A stretch of 64,000 nt of DNA from NCBI RefSeq assembly GCF_024372725.1, contig NZ_VOUA01000019.1:1-64000 (forward strand), given 5' to 3'. Of this stretch, positions 43,680 through 53,009 are shown in pieces. How positions within the stretch are numbered: the first letter of the stretch is position 1; every line of letters begins with the position of its first letter. Source of the stretch: Methanosarcina sp. KYL-1. GTDB taxonomy: Archaea; Halobacteriota; Methanosarcinia; Methanosarcinales; Methanosarcinaceae. Below the pieces are notes generated by a model. The model worked only from the letters and a program-made list of their open reading frames with translations. It had not been told where the DNA came from and ran no database searches. The position numbers and the translations under genes were made by a program.

Positions 43680-43703
43680 TATCCTATAGGAGTCCATAGG
43701 ATA
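43680..43703. promoter_or_regulatory. Operator palindrome of the toxin-antitoxin pair
   Basis: TATCCTAT-AGGAGTCC-ATAGGATA is a perfect 8-bp inverted repeat right before the antitoxin start, where RHH antitoxins usually bind. Confidence 0.7.
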
Positions 43704-43878
43704 TGAATATTAGCACCCGCAGTGAGAGAAACTGTATATGCCGCTCTGCGATACATTGGTGAATACTTAGAAAGGCGTGGGAAGAGGTTGAGAAGCTTAT
43801 GCAGATGGTTGTTCGGAGGTTAAATAGAAGGGGCTGCCGCTTAAATATAAAACTAGAGTTGTATTGCTTTTGAACTAG

Positions 43879-43938
43879 AATCAGCAAATTCAAACGCTGT
43901 AGGTTTTTAAATTTCCGCTTTTTCTTTTTCATTTTTCA
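43879..43938 (+). repeat. 60-bp direct repeat of 42863-42922
   Basis: Both copies read AATCAGCAAATTCAAACGCT followed by GTAGGTTTTTAAATTTCCGC and pyrimidine-rich sequence, offset by 1016 bases. They bracket the toxin-antitoxin pair in direct orientation. Confidence 0.9.
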
Positions 43939-44256
43939 TTTGGACAAGACCGCAAAGCTGCGCTTTGCGTGGGCCGATGTCGGGTTCTGGGAAGTCATGA
44001 GGGCCGCGGATTTTGAACACGAGCGGTAAAAAGTCGTCCCGGTGTTCACAGATGGATATTATCCGAAACCCTTGCGGCCGGAATAACGCCTCAAACCGTT
44101 ATTTTTTCCTCACTCCTTACGGCTATTTCAGAAAGTCTATGAGTAAAAAGAAGGTGAATCTTAGCAGAAAGTGGCAAATCAAGCGGCTAAAGAAGCTTCT
44201 CAGAATCTGAAAAGTTTACTCAAAAAAGGTCAAAGTTTAATCACGCAGCTGACAAC

Positions 44257-44301
44257 TCAGTGTTTCCTGTGAATCTTGCTTCTGTACCCGACTTTGCTGC
44301 C
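44257..44301 (-). pseudogene. RelE toxin remnant (C-terminal end)
   Basis: Translates to GSKVGYRSKIHRKH-stop, matching the EIGHRSKIYRKH end of the intact toxin. Upstream sequence no longer encodes RelE. Its stop is 1080 bases from that of the intact gene. Confidence 0.75.
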
Positions 44302-44864
44302 GAAGCGCAATTAGGGCAGTTCAGCAGAATCTATCAAGGACCTGGTAATATGGAGAGTTGGGCACCCGGGTATTGGAATTGGGTTAAAGGAGGAATTAAA
44401 AGAGATTTCGAATGTGGTCTGTTTGGTCTGTTTGAAAGGTTCCCGTATGCCCATGTATTTAATATTTTTTATGCTATATAATTTTAAATGTGTACTGGCA
44501 TTATTTGCATATTTTGGAAGTACCGTATAATTACCGCAAAGATAGTGGAGAAAAATTACCGGGTGCTTTCAGCTAGAAGTAAGCCGCAGATGCTTAAATA
44601 TAAGCAAAAATGCAACCGGGTTTTTCGTGCAAATCCCTTATGGTCAGGATCAGAGTGGTAACCATGGCATATTTTACTAAAATATACTATTGCATCAAAG
44701 TATATTTTGCTAAAATACAAAAAGAAAATACGCAAAGACGGGGAATAGTGTCTTTTAAATAAAATAATACATGACTTTATTGAACAAAACATACACTCCT
44801 GTTTTAAATCTGAAATACCCCGGGACAGTCGTTCCGTGAGAGGGGCTAAAATGAGGGGACTTAA

Positions 44865-45707
44865 ATGAGAAACGAAATCGATAAAAAAGGCCTTGCATGG
44901 TTCCTGGCACTCGCCTTTATTCCTACCATTGCCGTATCCCTTATCCTCAGAGATGTGGGGACTGACCTTGCCGACAAAACGATGGCATACTATAGCGTTG
45001 CGCTTGCGACAGTTATGTTCTTCCCGGGAATTTCGGCGTTCATTGTAAGGAAATTTATTACAAAAGAGGGTTTTAAGGATGCCGGCTTAAGAATCGGCCC
45101 CAAAAAGCCCTATTTGCAGGTTGCGGTCTTCATCCCCCTGCTCTTCATCGTAATTTACGCAATTACGGGCCTCTTTTATTCCCCGGACTTCACGCTTGAA
45201 ACTTTTATGGCCCAGGCAGGGATCGAAGAAACCCCCATGGAACCCACATTATTCATTGCCGTGCTCTTCTTTTCCACGCTTATAGTCACCCCGCTGATAA
45301 ATTCCATCCCCGCTTTCGGGGAAGAATTCGGCTGGAGGGGGTACCTGCTTCCGAAATTAATGCCCCTGGGAAGAGAAAAGGCCCTGGTTTTCTCGGGAAT
45401 CATCTGGGGGATCTGGCACATGCCCTTTGTCTTCCTCATTGGCTTTGGGGGATATCCCGACAGGCTTGCAGGAGGCCTGGTCTTTGTCGCGGTTATCACC
45501 CTGCTTGGGATCTACATAGGGGCCCTGACCCTGAAAAATGACAGTGTCGTCCTGGCTTCATTCATGCACGGGGTTTTTAATGCCCAGGCTTACGGGATCT
45601 GGACAATCGTTTATCCCGATTACAACCGCCTGATCGGAGGCATCGGCGGCCTGATAGGAATAATCGTTTTGCTCCCGGTTGCAGTCTATTACTTGAGAGA
45701 GAAATGA
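44865..45707 (+). CDS. CPBP-family (CAAX) intramembrane metalloprotease
   Basis: 280 residues with about eight membrane helices. The three CPBP motifs are present: EEFGWRGYLLPKL (motif 1, EExxxR), WGIWHMPFVF (motif 2 with His) and FMHGVFNAQ (motif 3 with His). Family members cleave prenylated or other membrane proteins, and some give bacteriocin self-immunity. GAGGGG lies just before the ATG. No operon partner is evident. Confidence 0.88.
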   Translation: MRNEIDKKGLAWFLALAFIPTIAVSLILRDVGTDLADKTMAYYSVALATVMFFPGISAFIVRKFITKEGFKDAGLRIGPKKPYLQVAVFIPLLFIVIYAITGLFYSPDFTLETFMAQAGIEETPMEPTLFIAVLFFSTLIVTPLINSIPAFGEEFGWRGYLLPKLMPLGREKALVFSGIIWGIWHMPFVFLIGFGGYPDRLAGGLVFVAVITLLGIYIGALTLKNDSVVLASFMHGVFNAQAYGIWTIVYPDYNRLIGGIGGLIGIIVLLPVAVYYLREK

Positions 45708-45766
45708 GCTGAAAGACTTGAGAGAAAAGTAAACCATTTAAGAGAAAGGTGAACTGAAAGTGCCCC

Positions 45767-46270
45767 TCACATTTCCGCAGAACTCAGGGGGCTGTTTTCT
45801 TTTACTTCCACACACTCATGCCCGCAGTACCTGCACCTGTAGTACCTGGTTTCCATTATATTGAAATTCCATCTCACTATATCGGGTTCCTTTGCAGGCA
45901 CATAAGCGAACTCCCTGCCGCATTTCCGGCATTTTCTGGACCGATAGAAATCTTCCAAAGTAAAAAGCGCAGCTGAAATTGCCAGGAGGAGAAATCCCGG
46001 TACTATAATCCAGGTCGATTCTTCCCGAAGAGCCAGTATTACCGCAGCTGCACCTACCAATAAAAAACCTGCAGCAATAGGGACCAGATTCTCTTCCCCC
46101 AGCCTGGATACCAGATACAGGGATACGGTTTTTTCCAGGGACGCCTCTTCATCCCTGTATGCAGCATGCTGGTCCGGACTTCCCATCCCCGGCCTGCGCT
46201 CCCCCGAAGAAACAGGTTCACTTTTGAACAGGATACCCCCTTTTCCAAAAGTTGGGTTGTTAACGCCCAT
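45767..46270 (-). CDS. Two-helix membrane protein with C-terminal zinc ribbon
   Basis: 167 residues. A hydrophilic N-terminus is followed by two membrane helices (PIAAGFLLVGAAAVILAL and WIIVPGFLLLAISAALFTL, ~63-102) and a cytoplasmic zinc ribbon: CRKCGREFAYVP ... YRCRYCGHECVEV, two CxxC pairs. No named family recognised. The ATG at 46270 has no strong ribosome site. It converges on the CPBP gene with a 59-base gap. Confidence 0.65.
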   Translation of the reverse strand: MGVNNPTFGKGGILFKSEPVSSGERRPGMGSPDQHAAYRDEEASLEKTVSLYLVSRLGEENLVPIAAGFLLVGAAAVILALREESTWIIVPGFLLLAISAALFTLEDFYRSRKCRKCGREFAYVPAKEPDIVRWNFNIMETRYYRCRYCGHECVEVKENSPLSSAEM

Positions 46271-46732
46271 TTTAAATATGTGCCTTTAAAGGCATAACTT
46301 TACCTTAAGAAGTTCAGGCACCCTGTTAGAAGTTCAGGCATTTTGTTCTCTCGCTGCGAAGAATCCCGAAAGTACCGCAATCAGAACAATTGGGCTCGAT
46401 CTACAAAAAAAGCATTTTTTTGTGGAGTTGGGCATCTGTTAGGAAAGTGGTGTGATATGTGAGTTGCTAAAAATGGTTCTTATTTTTGCTTTCTGAAGTT
46501 TACCTTTTCAGATGCCCATAATTGAATATTCTTCTCGGTATATAATAGTAAAGGTATCTTGAATGATACCTTCCTATTCTAGCAGTACTGAATAATTGAT
46601 AAATTGTTTACGCGGTTACGTGCGTTTCCTGCTTACGTGTGTTTCCCGGTTATGCGCATCCCCTGGATTTGAAAAACGGGACGATATATTTGAGGAAGAT
46701 TCCGAAGATTTGAAGAAGCTGCCTGCCCGGAA
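46271..46732. other. Gene-free spacer with an operator-like palindrome
   Basis: GGTATATAATAG (46538-46549) is directly followed by AAGGTATC-TTGAAT-GATACCTT (46551-46572), a perfect 8-bp inverted repeat. At 46612-46668 there are three loose repeats of TTACGTGCGTTTCC. No ORF is linked to the TATA sequence on the plus strand. Confidence 0.5.
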
Positions 46733-47494
46733 TTAAAGGACGTATTTCCAGCCTTCTTTTTTTAGCTCTTTCCTGTGCACCTCATAGCCCTGCATGAGTT
46801 CTCCCACCAGTTTCCAGAAGCGTGGAGAATGGTTTTTCTCCTTTATATGGCAGAGTTCGTGCACCACCACGTACTCAAGCTGCCCGGGCGGAGCCATCAT
46901 TAGCTGGAAATTTATCCTGAGAACATTATCTGCAGAGCAACTCCCCCAGCGCCTTTTCTGGTGTTTTACCTTGAAGGCCGGAGGGGTTATCCCGAGCTTT
47001 TCCGAATAGGCTGTAAGGTGCCCTTTGACCTCAAGCTCGGCCTTTTGCCGGTACCACTGCCAGGCCGCTTTCTTTGCAAGGGCGGGCCGGAGTTCCGCAG
47101 GAGAGGTTTTCGGGAGCCTGACTATTAGTTCCGGGCCGCAGATGGCTGCCCCGGGTTTTTCGTTTCCTTCCAGAATTATTTTAAGGGGGTATTCCCTGCC
47201 AAGATAGAGGAAGCTTTCCCCGTCCAGGTACTGTTTTTCCAGGGAAGGGGGACGGTTTGCCGCAAACCATTCCAGTTTTTCCTGCACCCAGTCAGCCTTC
47301 CGGGAGACCATCCCCCTTATGGCTTCCCTGCTCAGGCCCTGAGGGGCTCGAAACTCCACTCTCAGGTCAGGCCTGACAACGATTGCGGCTTTCTTTCGCC
47401 TTTTGCTGTAGACTATTTCGTATGCTATCGTCCGGCTGCCGCTGTTTATACTGTCACTTTTTCTCATAAGGGAAGCCTCTGTTCTTTTATTCAT
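46733..47494 (-). CDS. YgjP/WrpA-type zinc metalloprotease
   Basis: 253 residues, M48-like YgjP family. Active-site motif VVHELCHIKEKNHSPRFWKL (HExxH with a downstream His/Glu). N-terminal family word YSKRRKKAAIVVRPDLRVEF, and KVKHQKRRWGSCSADNVLRI is the conserved RWGSC region. Bacterial members often sit beside type I restriction genes; here the operon is ~4 kb away. The start may be ATG 47494 or the internal ATG 47467, which follows GAGG by 9 bases. Confidence 0.88.
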   Translation of the reverse strand: MNKRTEASLMRKSDSINSGSRTIAYEIVYSKRRKKAAIVVRPDLRVEFRAPQGLSREAIRGMVSRKADWVQEKLEWFAANRPPSLEKQYLDGESFLYLGREYPLKIILEGNEKPGAAICGPELIVRLPKTSPAELRPALAKKAAWQWYRQKAELEVKGHLTAYSEKLGITPPAFKVKHQKRRWGSCSADNVLRINFQLMMAPPGQLEYVVVHELCHIKEKNHSPRFWKLVGELMQGYEVHRKELKKEGWKYVL

Positions 47495-47809
47495 TCCTGT
47501 TCTTCATTCCTGTTTTTCAGTCCGTTCTTCAGTCCTGTTCTTCAGCTGTGCTCTTCAGCTCTGCCTCTGCTCTCCGTACACTAGAGCTTTCTGAAATATT
47601 TAATAAAAAACCTTTTCCCAAATCTCCATATTTGCCTGTGGTGGTGCGAAGGCCTCCGGCTGGAGGGGGCAAGAGTGGTGTTGGGGCTTTTCTAACTTAT
47701 GGCGTCCCCAAAATATTAAAAATTTAAATCAGGTTTCGAGGGTCCGATACAGGATCCTGAGTCCGATACAGGGTCCTGAATGCCAGGAAAGGGCAGAAGT
47801 GGCCGGATT
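47495..47809. other. Gene-free spacer
   Basis: 47497-47565 carries degenerate TCCTGTTCTTCAG repeats. 47645-47670 has short GGCCTCCGGCTGGAGG-type pairing. Direct repeat GTCCGATACAGG at 47740 and 47760. No gene seen. Confidence 0.5.
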
Positions 47810-48091
47810 TCAGGCGTAAGCCCTGTACGTGTCGTATGCCCGGGTGTAATGTTCGAAGGCCAGAATTGTAAGGATATTCCGGGAGGGGTCAAAGGTATAG
47901 ACCAGCACGTAGGGCCCGATGTGAATCCTCCACTTTCCCTGGAACTCGGCCTCAAGGGGCATTCCCATTTCAGGGTTGTAAGCGAGAAGCAGGAGACGTT
48001 TTTTTACGTAATCGTATCCTGGCCCGTCGATCTGATGCAGTTTTTCCAGGTTTTTCCGGACAGAAGGGTGTACGGCTACGCTGTATGTCAT
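47810..48091 (-). CDS. Second RelE/ParE-type toxin
   Basis: 93 residues: YSVAVHPSVRKNLEKLHQID, GKWRIHIGPYVLVYTFDPSR and LAFEHYTRAYDTYR, the RelE/ParE core with a conserved Arg in WRIHIG. It is only distantly related to the toxin at 43176. The ATG overlaps the antitoxin stop as TAATG. Confidence 0.85.
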   Translation of the reverse strand: MTYSVAVHPSVRKNLEKLHQIDGPGYDYVKKRLLLLAYNPEMGMPLEAEFQGKWRIHIGPYVLVYTFDPSRNILTILAFEHYTRAYDTYRAYA

Positions 48092-48288
48092 TATTGTTCT
48101 ACCTTTTTTAGTAAATCTTCAATTTCAAAAGCGGGAAAGTCGTACTTCATACTTTCCTGCTCGGCTTTTAGGATCCTGCGGGAAAAAGAAGGCTGGAAAG
48201 CAGTTTCCGGAGGATACTTTATCTCATTGAGCATCCTTTCAAAAGCTGCAAGTTGTTTGAGTATTTCTGCAAACTTCATGACATTCAC
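48091..48288 (-). CDS. Probable antitoxin, unrecognised family
   Basis: 65 residues, MNVMKFAEILKQLAAFERML ... FPAFEIEDLLKKVEQ. It lacks an obvious DNA-binding fold and differs from the RHH antitoxin at 43439. Its place and the TAATG overlap with the toxin argue for antitoxin function. The start may be the second ATG (48279). Confidence 0.7.
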   Translation of the reverse strand: MNVMKFAEILKQLAAFERMLNEIKYPPETAFQPSFSRRILKAEQESMKYDFPAFEIEDLLKKVEQ

Positions 48289-48689
48289 TTAAAAAACTTC
48301 TATTAAATTTCATATCAGATTACAGGATGAAAGTTGAATTTATAAAACGTTTTATATAAATATTGGGGTCCGAGTTAAAAAATATGAAACTGTAACGGGG
48401 GTCTTTCCGATACACCATGCGGGCAAGGCCGGGTTTCCCCGTAAAACTTACATGGCCTTTCACCATGCCGGATTCCTTCCTGCTTTTCAGAAGTTTTCAG
48501 AAGTTTTCAGAAGCTGCCTTTTTCCTGCCATTCAACCCTGAATTTTCGGAGAACTATTATATATTTTCAACTATAATATACACTTACATAGAGTATATCC
48601 AGGGCTATAATAAATTCCCGGTTATCTAAATTCCCGACTATTTTATCAGGGCCTTAAATTATCCAGAAAGAACTGAGGAGATTTTTTAT
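48289..48689. other. Spacer and promoter region of the first hydantoinase-like gene
   Basis: Triple direct repeat TTTTCAGAAG at 48484-48512, then AT-rich sequence with TATA-like words (TATATATTTTC near 48558, AACTATAATATACAC near 48569). No ORF supported. Confidence 0.5.
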
Positions 48690-50612
48690 ATGCAGTACAG
48701 CATGGGCATTGATGCAGGAGGCACATACACCGATTCGATCATCATCCGGGACTCCGACGGCAGGGTGATGGACTCGAACAAGGCGCTAACCACCTATCCG
48801 GACCTCCTTGCCGGAATCAAGAATTCCATTGACGGGCTGGACGAAACGTATTTAAAAGACGTGAAGATGGTTTCCGTTTCCACGACTCTTGCCACAAACA
48901 CCATCCTTGAAAATAACGGCTATCCTGTAGGGCTGATCCTTGTAGGGGACTATGAAATCCCGGATAAAATGCACGTCGATTACTATACCGTCGTGGCAGG
49001 AGGGCATGACCACCACGGGGCGGAACTGGTCTCCCTGGATATGGAAGCTGTGGAAGCTTTTGTGGGGAATGTCCGGGACAGGGTCTCGGCGTTTGCCATC
49101 TCCTCCTATTTCAGCGTAAGGAACCCTGCCCATGAGCTGGCAATCAAAGCCCGCATCCAGGAACTTACGGGGCTTCCCGTAGTCTGCGGGCACGAGCTCT
49201 CCCTTGACCTCGGGGCTTACGAAAGGGGGGTCACCGCCTACCTCAATGCCCAGCTTATCCCCATTGCAAGCCAGTTCATCCGCTCGATCAAGGACGAAAT
49301 CACCCGGAGGGGGATGAGTGCCCGGCTGCTAATGCTCAAATGCGACGGCTCGGTTGTGGGCATCAACGAAGCCCTGGAAAAGCCCATCGAGTCCATCTTT
49401 TCAGGCCCTGCGGCAAGCCTTGTGGGTGCGTCCCACCTCTCGGGCCTTGATACCTGCGCCGTAATCGACGTGGGCGGGACAAGCACGGACGTCTCCATGC
49501 TGGAAGGCGGGCTTCCCGAACTCTGCGCCGAAGGAGCCGTGGTCGGGGGCTGGCAGACCAAGGTCAAGGCAATCCGGATGGAGACTTCGGCCATGGGGGG
49601 GGACAGTCATGTCTGGGTCCGGAACATGAAAACTTACATAGGCCCGAGAAGGGTTATCCCCCTCTGTGTTGCAGCCGTCAAGTACCCGGGTTTCCTTGAA
49701 AACCTGAAGAAAGGGAGGATCCCGGGAGCCATGCACCTTGAAGAAAACGTCCAGCCGACCAAGTTCTTCATAAGGACCGGAGCCGAAGCCGGGGAACTGG
49801 GGCCGTTTGAGCAGGCGATGTTTGACAGGATAGGGGACACCCCCACTTCCTTAAACGAGATCTTCTGGGAGACCCAGAAAGCTCTTTCCCCGGGACTGCT
49901 CGATTCCCTTATCAGAAAACGCCTGGTCCAGGCAATAGGTTTCACCCCTACCGACGCCCTCCATGTGCTCGGGGAGTACACAGGCTGGGACGCCGAAGCC
50001 TCAAAGGTAGGGGCAAAGCTCCTGGAACGCTACATCCAGGTAGACTACATGGAACTCTGCAGGCGGATTAAGAGGGATGTCGCAAAGAATATGGCTTTAA
50101 ACCTTATGTCCTACATCCTGAAAGACGTCCCTGATCAGGAAATTGAAAAAATCATCCTCTCCGACAGGTTCACCCAGTTCAGGATGAAAATTCCCGTGGT
50201 GCTGATAGGAGGCCCCGTGGTTGCTTACACGGAAGAGCTGAAGCGGATCATGGACGCCGAAATCATTGTCCCGAAATATTCCGAAGTCGGAAATGCCGTG
50301 GGAGCAGTTGTCGGAAAGGGCATAAAAAGGATTGAAATCCTTATCAAGAGCACGTATGCAAAAGACAGGAAGAGGCTTGTCCTGCTCTTTTCCCCCAGGG
50401 GCCGGGAGACCTTCGGGAGTTATCCCGAAGCCCTGGAATATGCCGGTTCCCTTGGAAGGAATCTTGTCATGGAATACATGACCGAAGCCGGTCTTGATAA
50501 GGGCCAGGTGCAGATAGAGGTCAGCAAAAAAGACATTTCCCTGAGCGAAGCAGGGACAATACCCGTGGAGACAAAGCTGGTTTTTGTCGGGATCGGAATG
50601 CCGAAAACCTGA
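48690..50612 (+). CDS. Hydantoinase A/oxoprolinase family protein, copy 1
   Basis: 640 residues. Actin-like ATPase fold: phosphate-1 motif MGIDAGGTYTDSIIIRDSDG; VSVSTTLATNTILENNGYPV; phosphate-2 region AVIDVGGTSTDVSMLEGGLP; METSAMGGDSHVWVRN. It corresponds to the HyuA half of hydantoinase/5-oxoprolinase, which hydrolyses cyclic amides with ATP. The HyuB half and acetone-carboxylase subunits are absent here, so the activity is uncertain. GAGGAG precedes the ATG by ~12 bases. Copy 2 follows in the same direction 417 bases later. Confidence 0.88.
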   Translation: MQYSMGIDAGGTYTDSIIIRDSDGRVMDSNKALTTYPDLLAGIKNSIDGLDETYLKDVKMVSVSTTLATNTILENNGYPVGLILVGDYEIPDKMHVDYYTVVAGGHDHHGAELVSLDMEAVEAFVGNVRDRVSAFAISSYFSVRNPAHELAIKARIQELTGLPVVCGHELSLDLGAYERGVTAYLNAQLIPIASQFIRSIKDEITRRGMSARLLMLKCDGSVVGINEALEKPIESIFSGPAASLVGASHLSGLDTCAVIDVGGTSTDVSMLEGGLPELCAEGAVVGGWQTKVKAIRMETSAMGGDSHVWVRNMKTYIGPRRVIPLCVAAVKYPGFLENLKKGRIPGAMHLEENVQPTKFFIRTGAEAGELGPFEQAMFDRIGDTPTSLNEIFWETQKALSPGLLDSLIRKRLVQAIGFTPTDALHVLGEYTGWDAEASKVGAKLLERYIQVDYMELCRRIKRDVAKNMALNLMSYILKDVPDQEIEKIILSDRFTQFRMKIPVVLIGGPVVAYTEELKRIMDAEIIVPKYSEVGNAVGAVVGKGIKRIEILIKSTYAKDRKRLVLLFSPRGRETFGSYPEALEYAGSLGRNLVMEYMTEAGLDKGQVQIEVSKKDISLSEAGTIPVETKLVFVGIGMPKT

Positions 50613-51029
50613 GTTCCGGGGACAATCCCCGGCTCAACTACCGGAACGTTTATATTTTTCCCTCAATAATGCAGATAATGGACTCAACAATGCAACTAAT
50701 GGCAGATAATGAACTCAACAATGCAACTTAACAGATTATCTGCAACCTGGCAAACCGCAAAGTTACCATAAAGGTGCCCAGGAGCAGCGTACTTTATATT
50801 CAGCGTACTTTTCCGGAACTCAACATTTCTTTTTCTGAGGAAGAGCTATGCGGGAAGGACTGAAGGAAATTCCTGACTCCGGTTCCCCAACCGGGATCTG
50901 AAGTACCTGACAAAAATGGCATACATCGGAGTTCCCGAGTTATGGGTCCTGAACCGGAGTTCCTGAATCAGGAGCTTTTACCTGGAGACTCTGTATTAAA
51001 ATTGTTCAAAAACAGGAGTTGTTTAAAAA
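50613..51029. other. Spacer between the hydantoinase-like paralogues
   Basis: A ~30-base direct repeat (AATGGACTCAACAATGCAAC and ATGAACTCAACAATGCAAC) at 50677-50730, and CAGCGTACTTT twice near 50782 and 50799. No gene. Confidence 0.55.
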
Positions 51030-53009
51030 ATGGCATATAGTCTGGGCATTGATGCCGGCGGGACATATACCGACTCCATCCTTATCCGGAATTCGGACGG
51101 AGCGGTTGTGGGCTCGAATAAGGCACTTACGACCTACCCTGACCTCCTTGAAGGAATTATGAAATCAATTGACGGGCTTGACCCGGAAAAGCTGAAGCTT
51201 GTGAGCCTGGTCTCGGTTTCCACGACCCTTGCTACCAACACGATCCTTGAAAAGACCGGCTACCCTGTGGGACTGGTCCTTGTCGGGGACTATGAAATCC
51301 CTTCGGACTCCGGGATTGAAAACTTCATAATGGTTAAGGGCGGGCACGACAGCCGGGGAGAGGAAATAACAGCTCTTGACCTTCCTGCCGTTGAAAACTT
51401 CGTGCTCAGGCTCAAAGACCGGGTCTCGGCTTTTGCGGTCTCTTCTTATTTCAGCGTCCGGAACCCGGAGCATGAACTGCAGGTAAAAACCCTGATCCGG
51501 GATCTTACAGGGCTTCCCGTGGTCTGCGGGCACGAGCTTGCCCAGTCCCTCGGGGCCTACGAAAGGGGGGTCACTGCCTACCTGAATGCCCAGCTCCTCC
51601 CGATTGCAGAGGGCTTTTTAAAGACCGTTGTAAGTGAAATCGAGAGGAGAGGGCTTGAATCCCGGATTGCCATGCTCCGCTGCGACGGGTCTGTTGTGAG
51701 CATGCAGGAAGCCATGAAAAAACCCATTGAATCTGTCTTTTCCGGGCCTGCGGCAAGCCTGCTCGGGGCCTCCTACCTCTCCGGGCAGGAGACATGTACC
51801 GTAATCGATGTAGGGGGGACGAGTACGGACGTTTCCCTTATTCACAGGGGGCTTCCCTACCTCAGTGAAACAGGAGCTGTTGTAGGCGGCTGGCAGACCA
51901 AGGTCAGGGCTCTCCGGATGGAGACTTCGGCAATGGGAGGGGACAGCCACGTCTGGGTCCGGGGCAGCGATATAAATATCGGGCCCCGAAGGGTGATTCC
52001 CCTCTGCAGGGCAGCAGTGCTCTATCCCACCTTCATGAACACCCTGAAAAAGCGCTGGATTCCTGACAGGCTCAAACTGAACGAGCACATCCAGGCAACC
52101 AAATTCTTTGTCCGGACAAAGCAGAAACCCGCCGATTTGAGCAGGGAAGAAGCAGAACTCCTGGCTCTCATAGGAGACGAGCCACTCTCCCTCAAAGATA
52201 TCTACTGGGACAGGAACGTCCTCCCCGCAAAGAGAGTCATGGATTCCCTGATCCAGAAACGGCTTGTCCAGGCAATTGGCTTTACCCCTACCGACGCCCT
52301 CCACGTACTCGGGGAATATACGGAGTGGGACGCCGAGGCTTCCCTTATCGGGGCGACCATGCTTGCAAATTTCGTGGGGACGGACAAGTACGATTTTTGC
52401 ACGAAAGTGAAGCGGCTCTTTGCCAGGAACATGGCAAAAGACCTTCTAGCCTTCCTGATGGAAGGGGTTGATAGGGGTGAAATCGAAAAAATCCTGCAGG
52501 GCAGCTTTTTCTCCCGCTTCAAGGTTGATGTCCCGGTTGTCCTCCTGGGAGGCCCGGTCAGGGCATATGTGGACGAGTTGAAGGAACTGGTTGATGCCGA
52601 AATCCTGGTCCCGGAGTTTTCGGACGTGGGAAATGCGGTAGGAGCTCTTGTAGGAAAAGGGATCAAACGCATTGAAATTACCGTCCGCACAATTTACAGC
52701 GAGTCCAGGTACGACCTCAGGACAAAGGGCATCTTCGTGTACACCCCTGTCGGGAGGCGGCATTTCCTCATAAGGAGCGAAGCCATGGAATATGCCGAAG
52801 AGTTCGGGAGAAAACTGGTCCTGGACTACATGGCTGAATCAGGACTTTCTCCGGACCAGGTCACCGTCAATGTCGAAAAGAAGGAAATTTTGACCCCGGC
52901 AAGTGAAGTCCCAATCGAGACCAGGTTGATCTTCGAAGGAGTCGCCAGGTCTGACGTGTACGAAAAAGCCGTTGGCAGGAAAATAGGGGCCGGCGAAGAT
53001 TTTGAATAG
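51030..53009 (+). CDS. Hydantoinase A/oxoprolinase family protein, copy 2
   Basis: 659 residues, close paralogue of copy 1 along the whole length: SLGIDAGGTYTDSILIRNSD, VSVSTTLATNTILEKTGYPV, VIDVGGTSTDVSLIHRGLP, METSAMGGDSHVWVRGSD, AIGFTPTDALHVLGEYTEWD. The C-terminus has ~19 extra residues. Conservation of the ATPase motifs in both copies suggests both are active. Again no HyuB partner. The gene follows its own spacer with AT-rich promoter sequence, and pdaD lies downstream. Confidence 0.88.
   Translation: MAYSLGIDAGGTYTDSILIRNSDGAVVGSNKALTTYPDLLEGIMKSIDGLDPEKLKLVSLVSVSTTLATNTILEKTGYPVGLVLVGDYEIPSDSGIENFIMVKGGHDSRGEEITALDLPAVENFVLRLKDRVSAFAVSSYFSVRNPEHELQVKTLIRDLTGLPVVCGHELAQSLGAYERGVTAYLNAQLLPIAEGFLKTVVSEIERRGLESRIAMLRCDGSVVSMQEAMKKPIESVFSGPAASLLGASYLSGQETCTVIDVGGTSTDVSLIHRGLPYLSETGAVVGGWQTKVRALRMETSAMGGDSHVWVRGSDINIGPRRVIPLCRAAVLYPTFMNTLKKRWIPDRLKLNEHIQATKFFVRTKQKPADLSREEAELLALIGDEPLSLKDIYWDRNVLPAKRVMDSLIQKRLVQAIGFTPTDALHVLGEYTEWDAEASLIGATMLANFVGTDKYDFCTKVKRLFARNMAKDLLAFLMEGVDRGEIEKILQGSFFSRFKVDVPVVLLGGPVRAYVDELKELVDAEILVPEFSDVGNAVGALVGKGIKRIEITVRTIYSESRYDLRTKGIFVYTPVGRRHFLIRSEAMEYAEEFGRKLVLDYMAESGLSPDQVTVNVEKKEILTPASEVPIETRLIFEGVARSDVYEKAVGRKIGAGEDFE

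Larger units (their letters stand above)
43757..44864. other. Decayed duplicate of the hsdS-tail/toxin region and spacer
   Basis: 43781-43850 is a third, diverged hsdS tail. 43879-43938 repeats 42863-42922 almost exactly. 43990-44100 is a weaker copy of 42971-43075. 44257-44301 copies the relE end. From ~44300 to 44864 nothing is recognised except AT-rich promoter sequence. Short ORFs here (44013-44210, 44260-44481) lie in decayed sequence and are not supported. Confidence 0.7.

Noticed and set aside
44013-44481. Two short plus-strand ORFs in the decayed duplicate
   Set aside because: They cross sequence clearly derived from the non-coding repeats and the antisense of the relE remnant.
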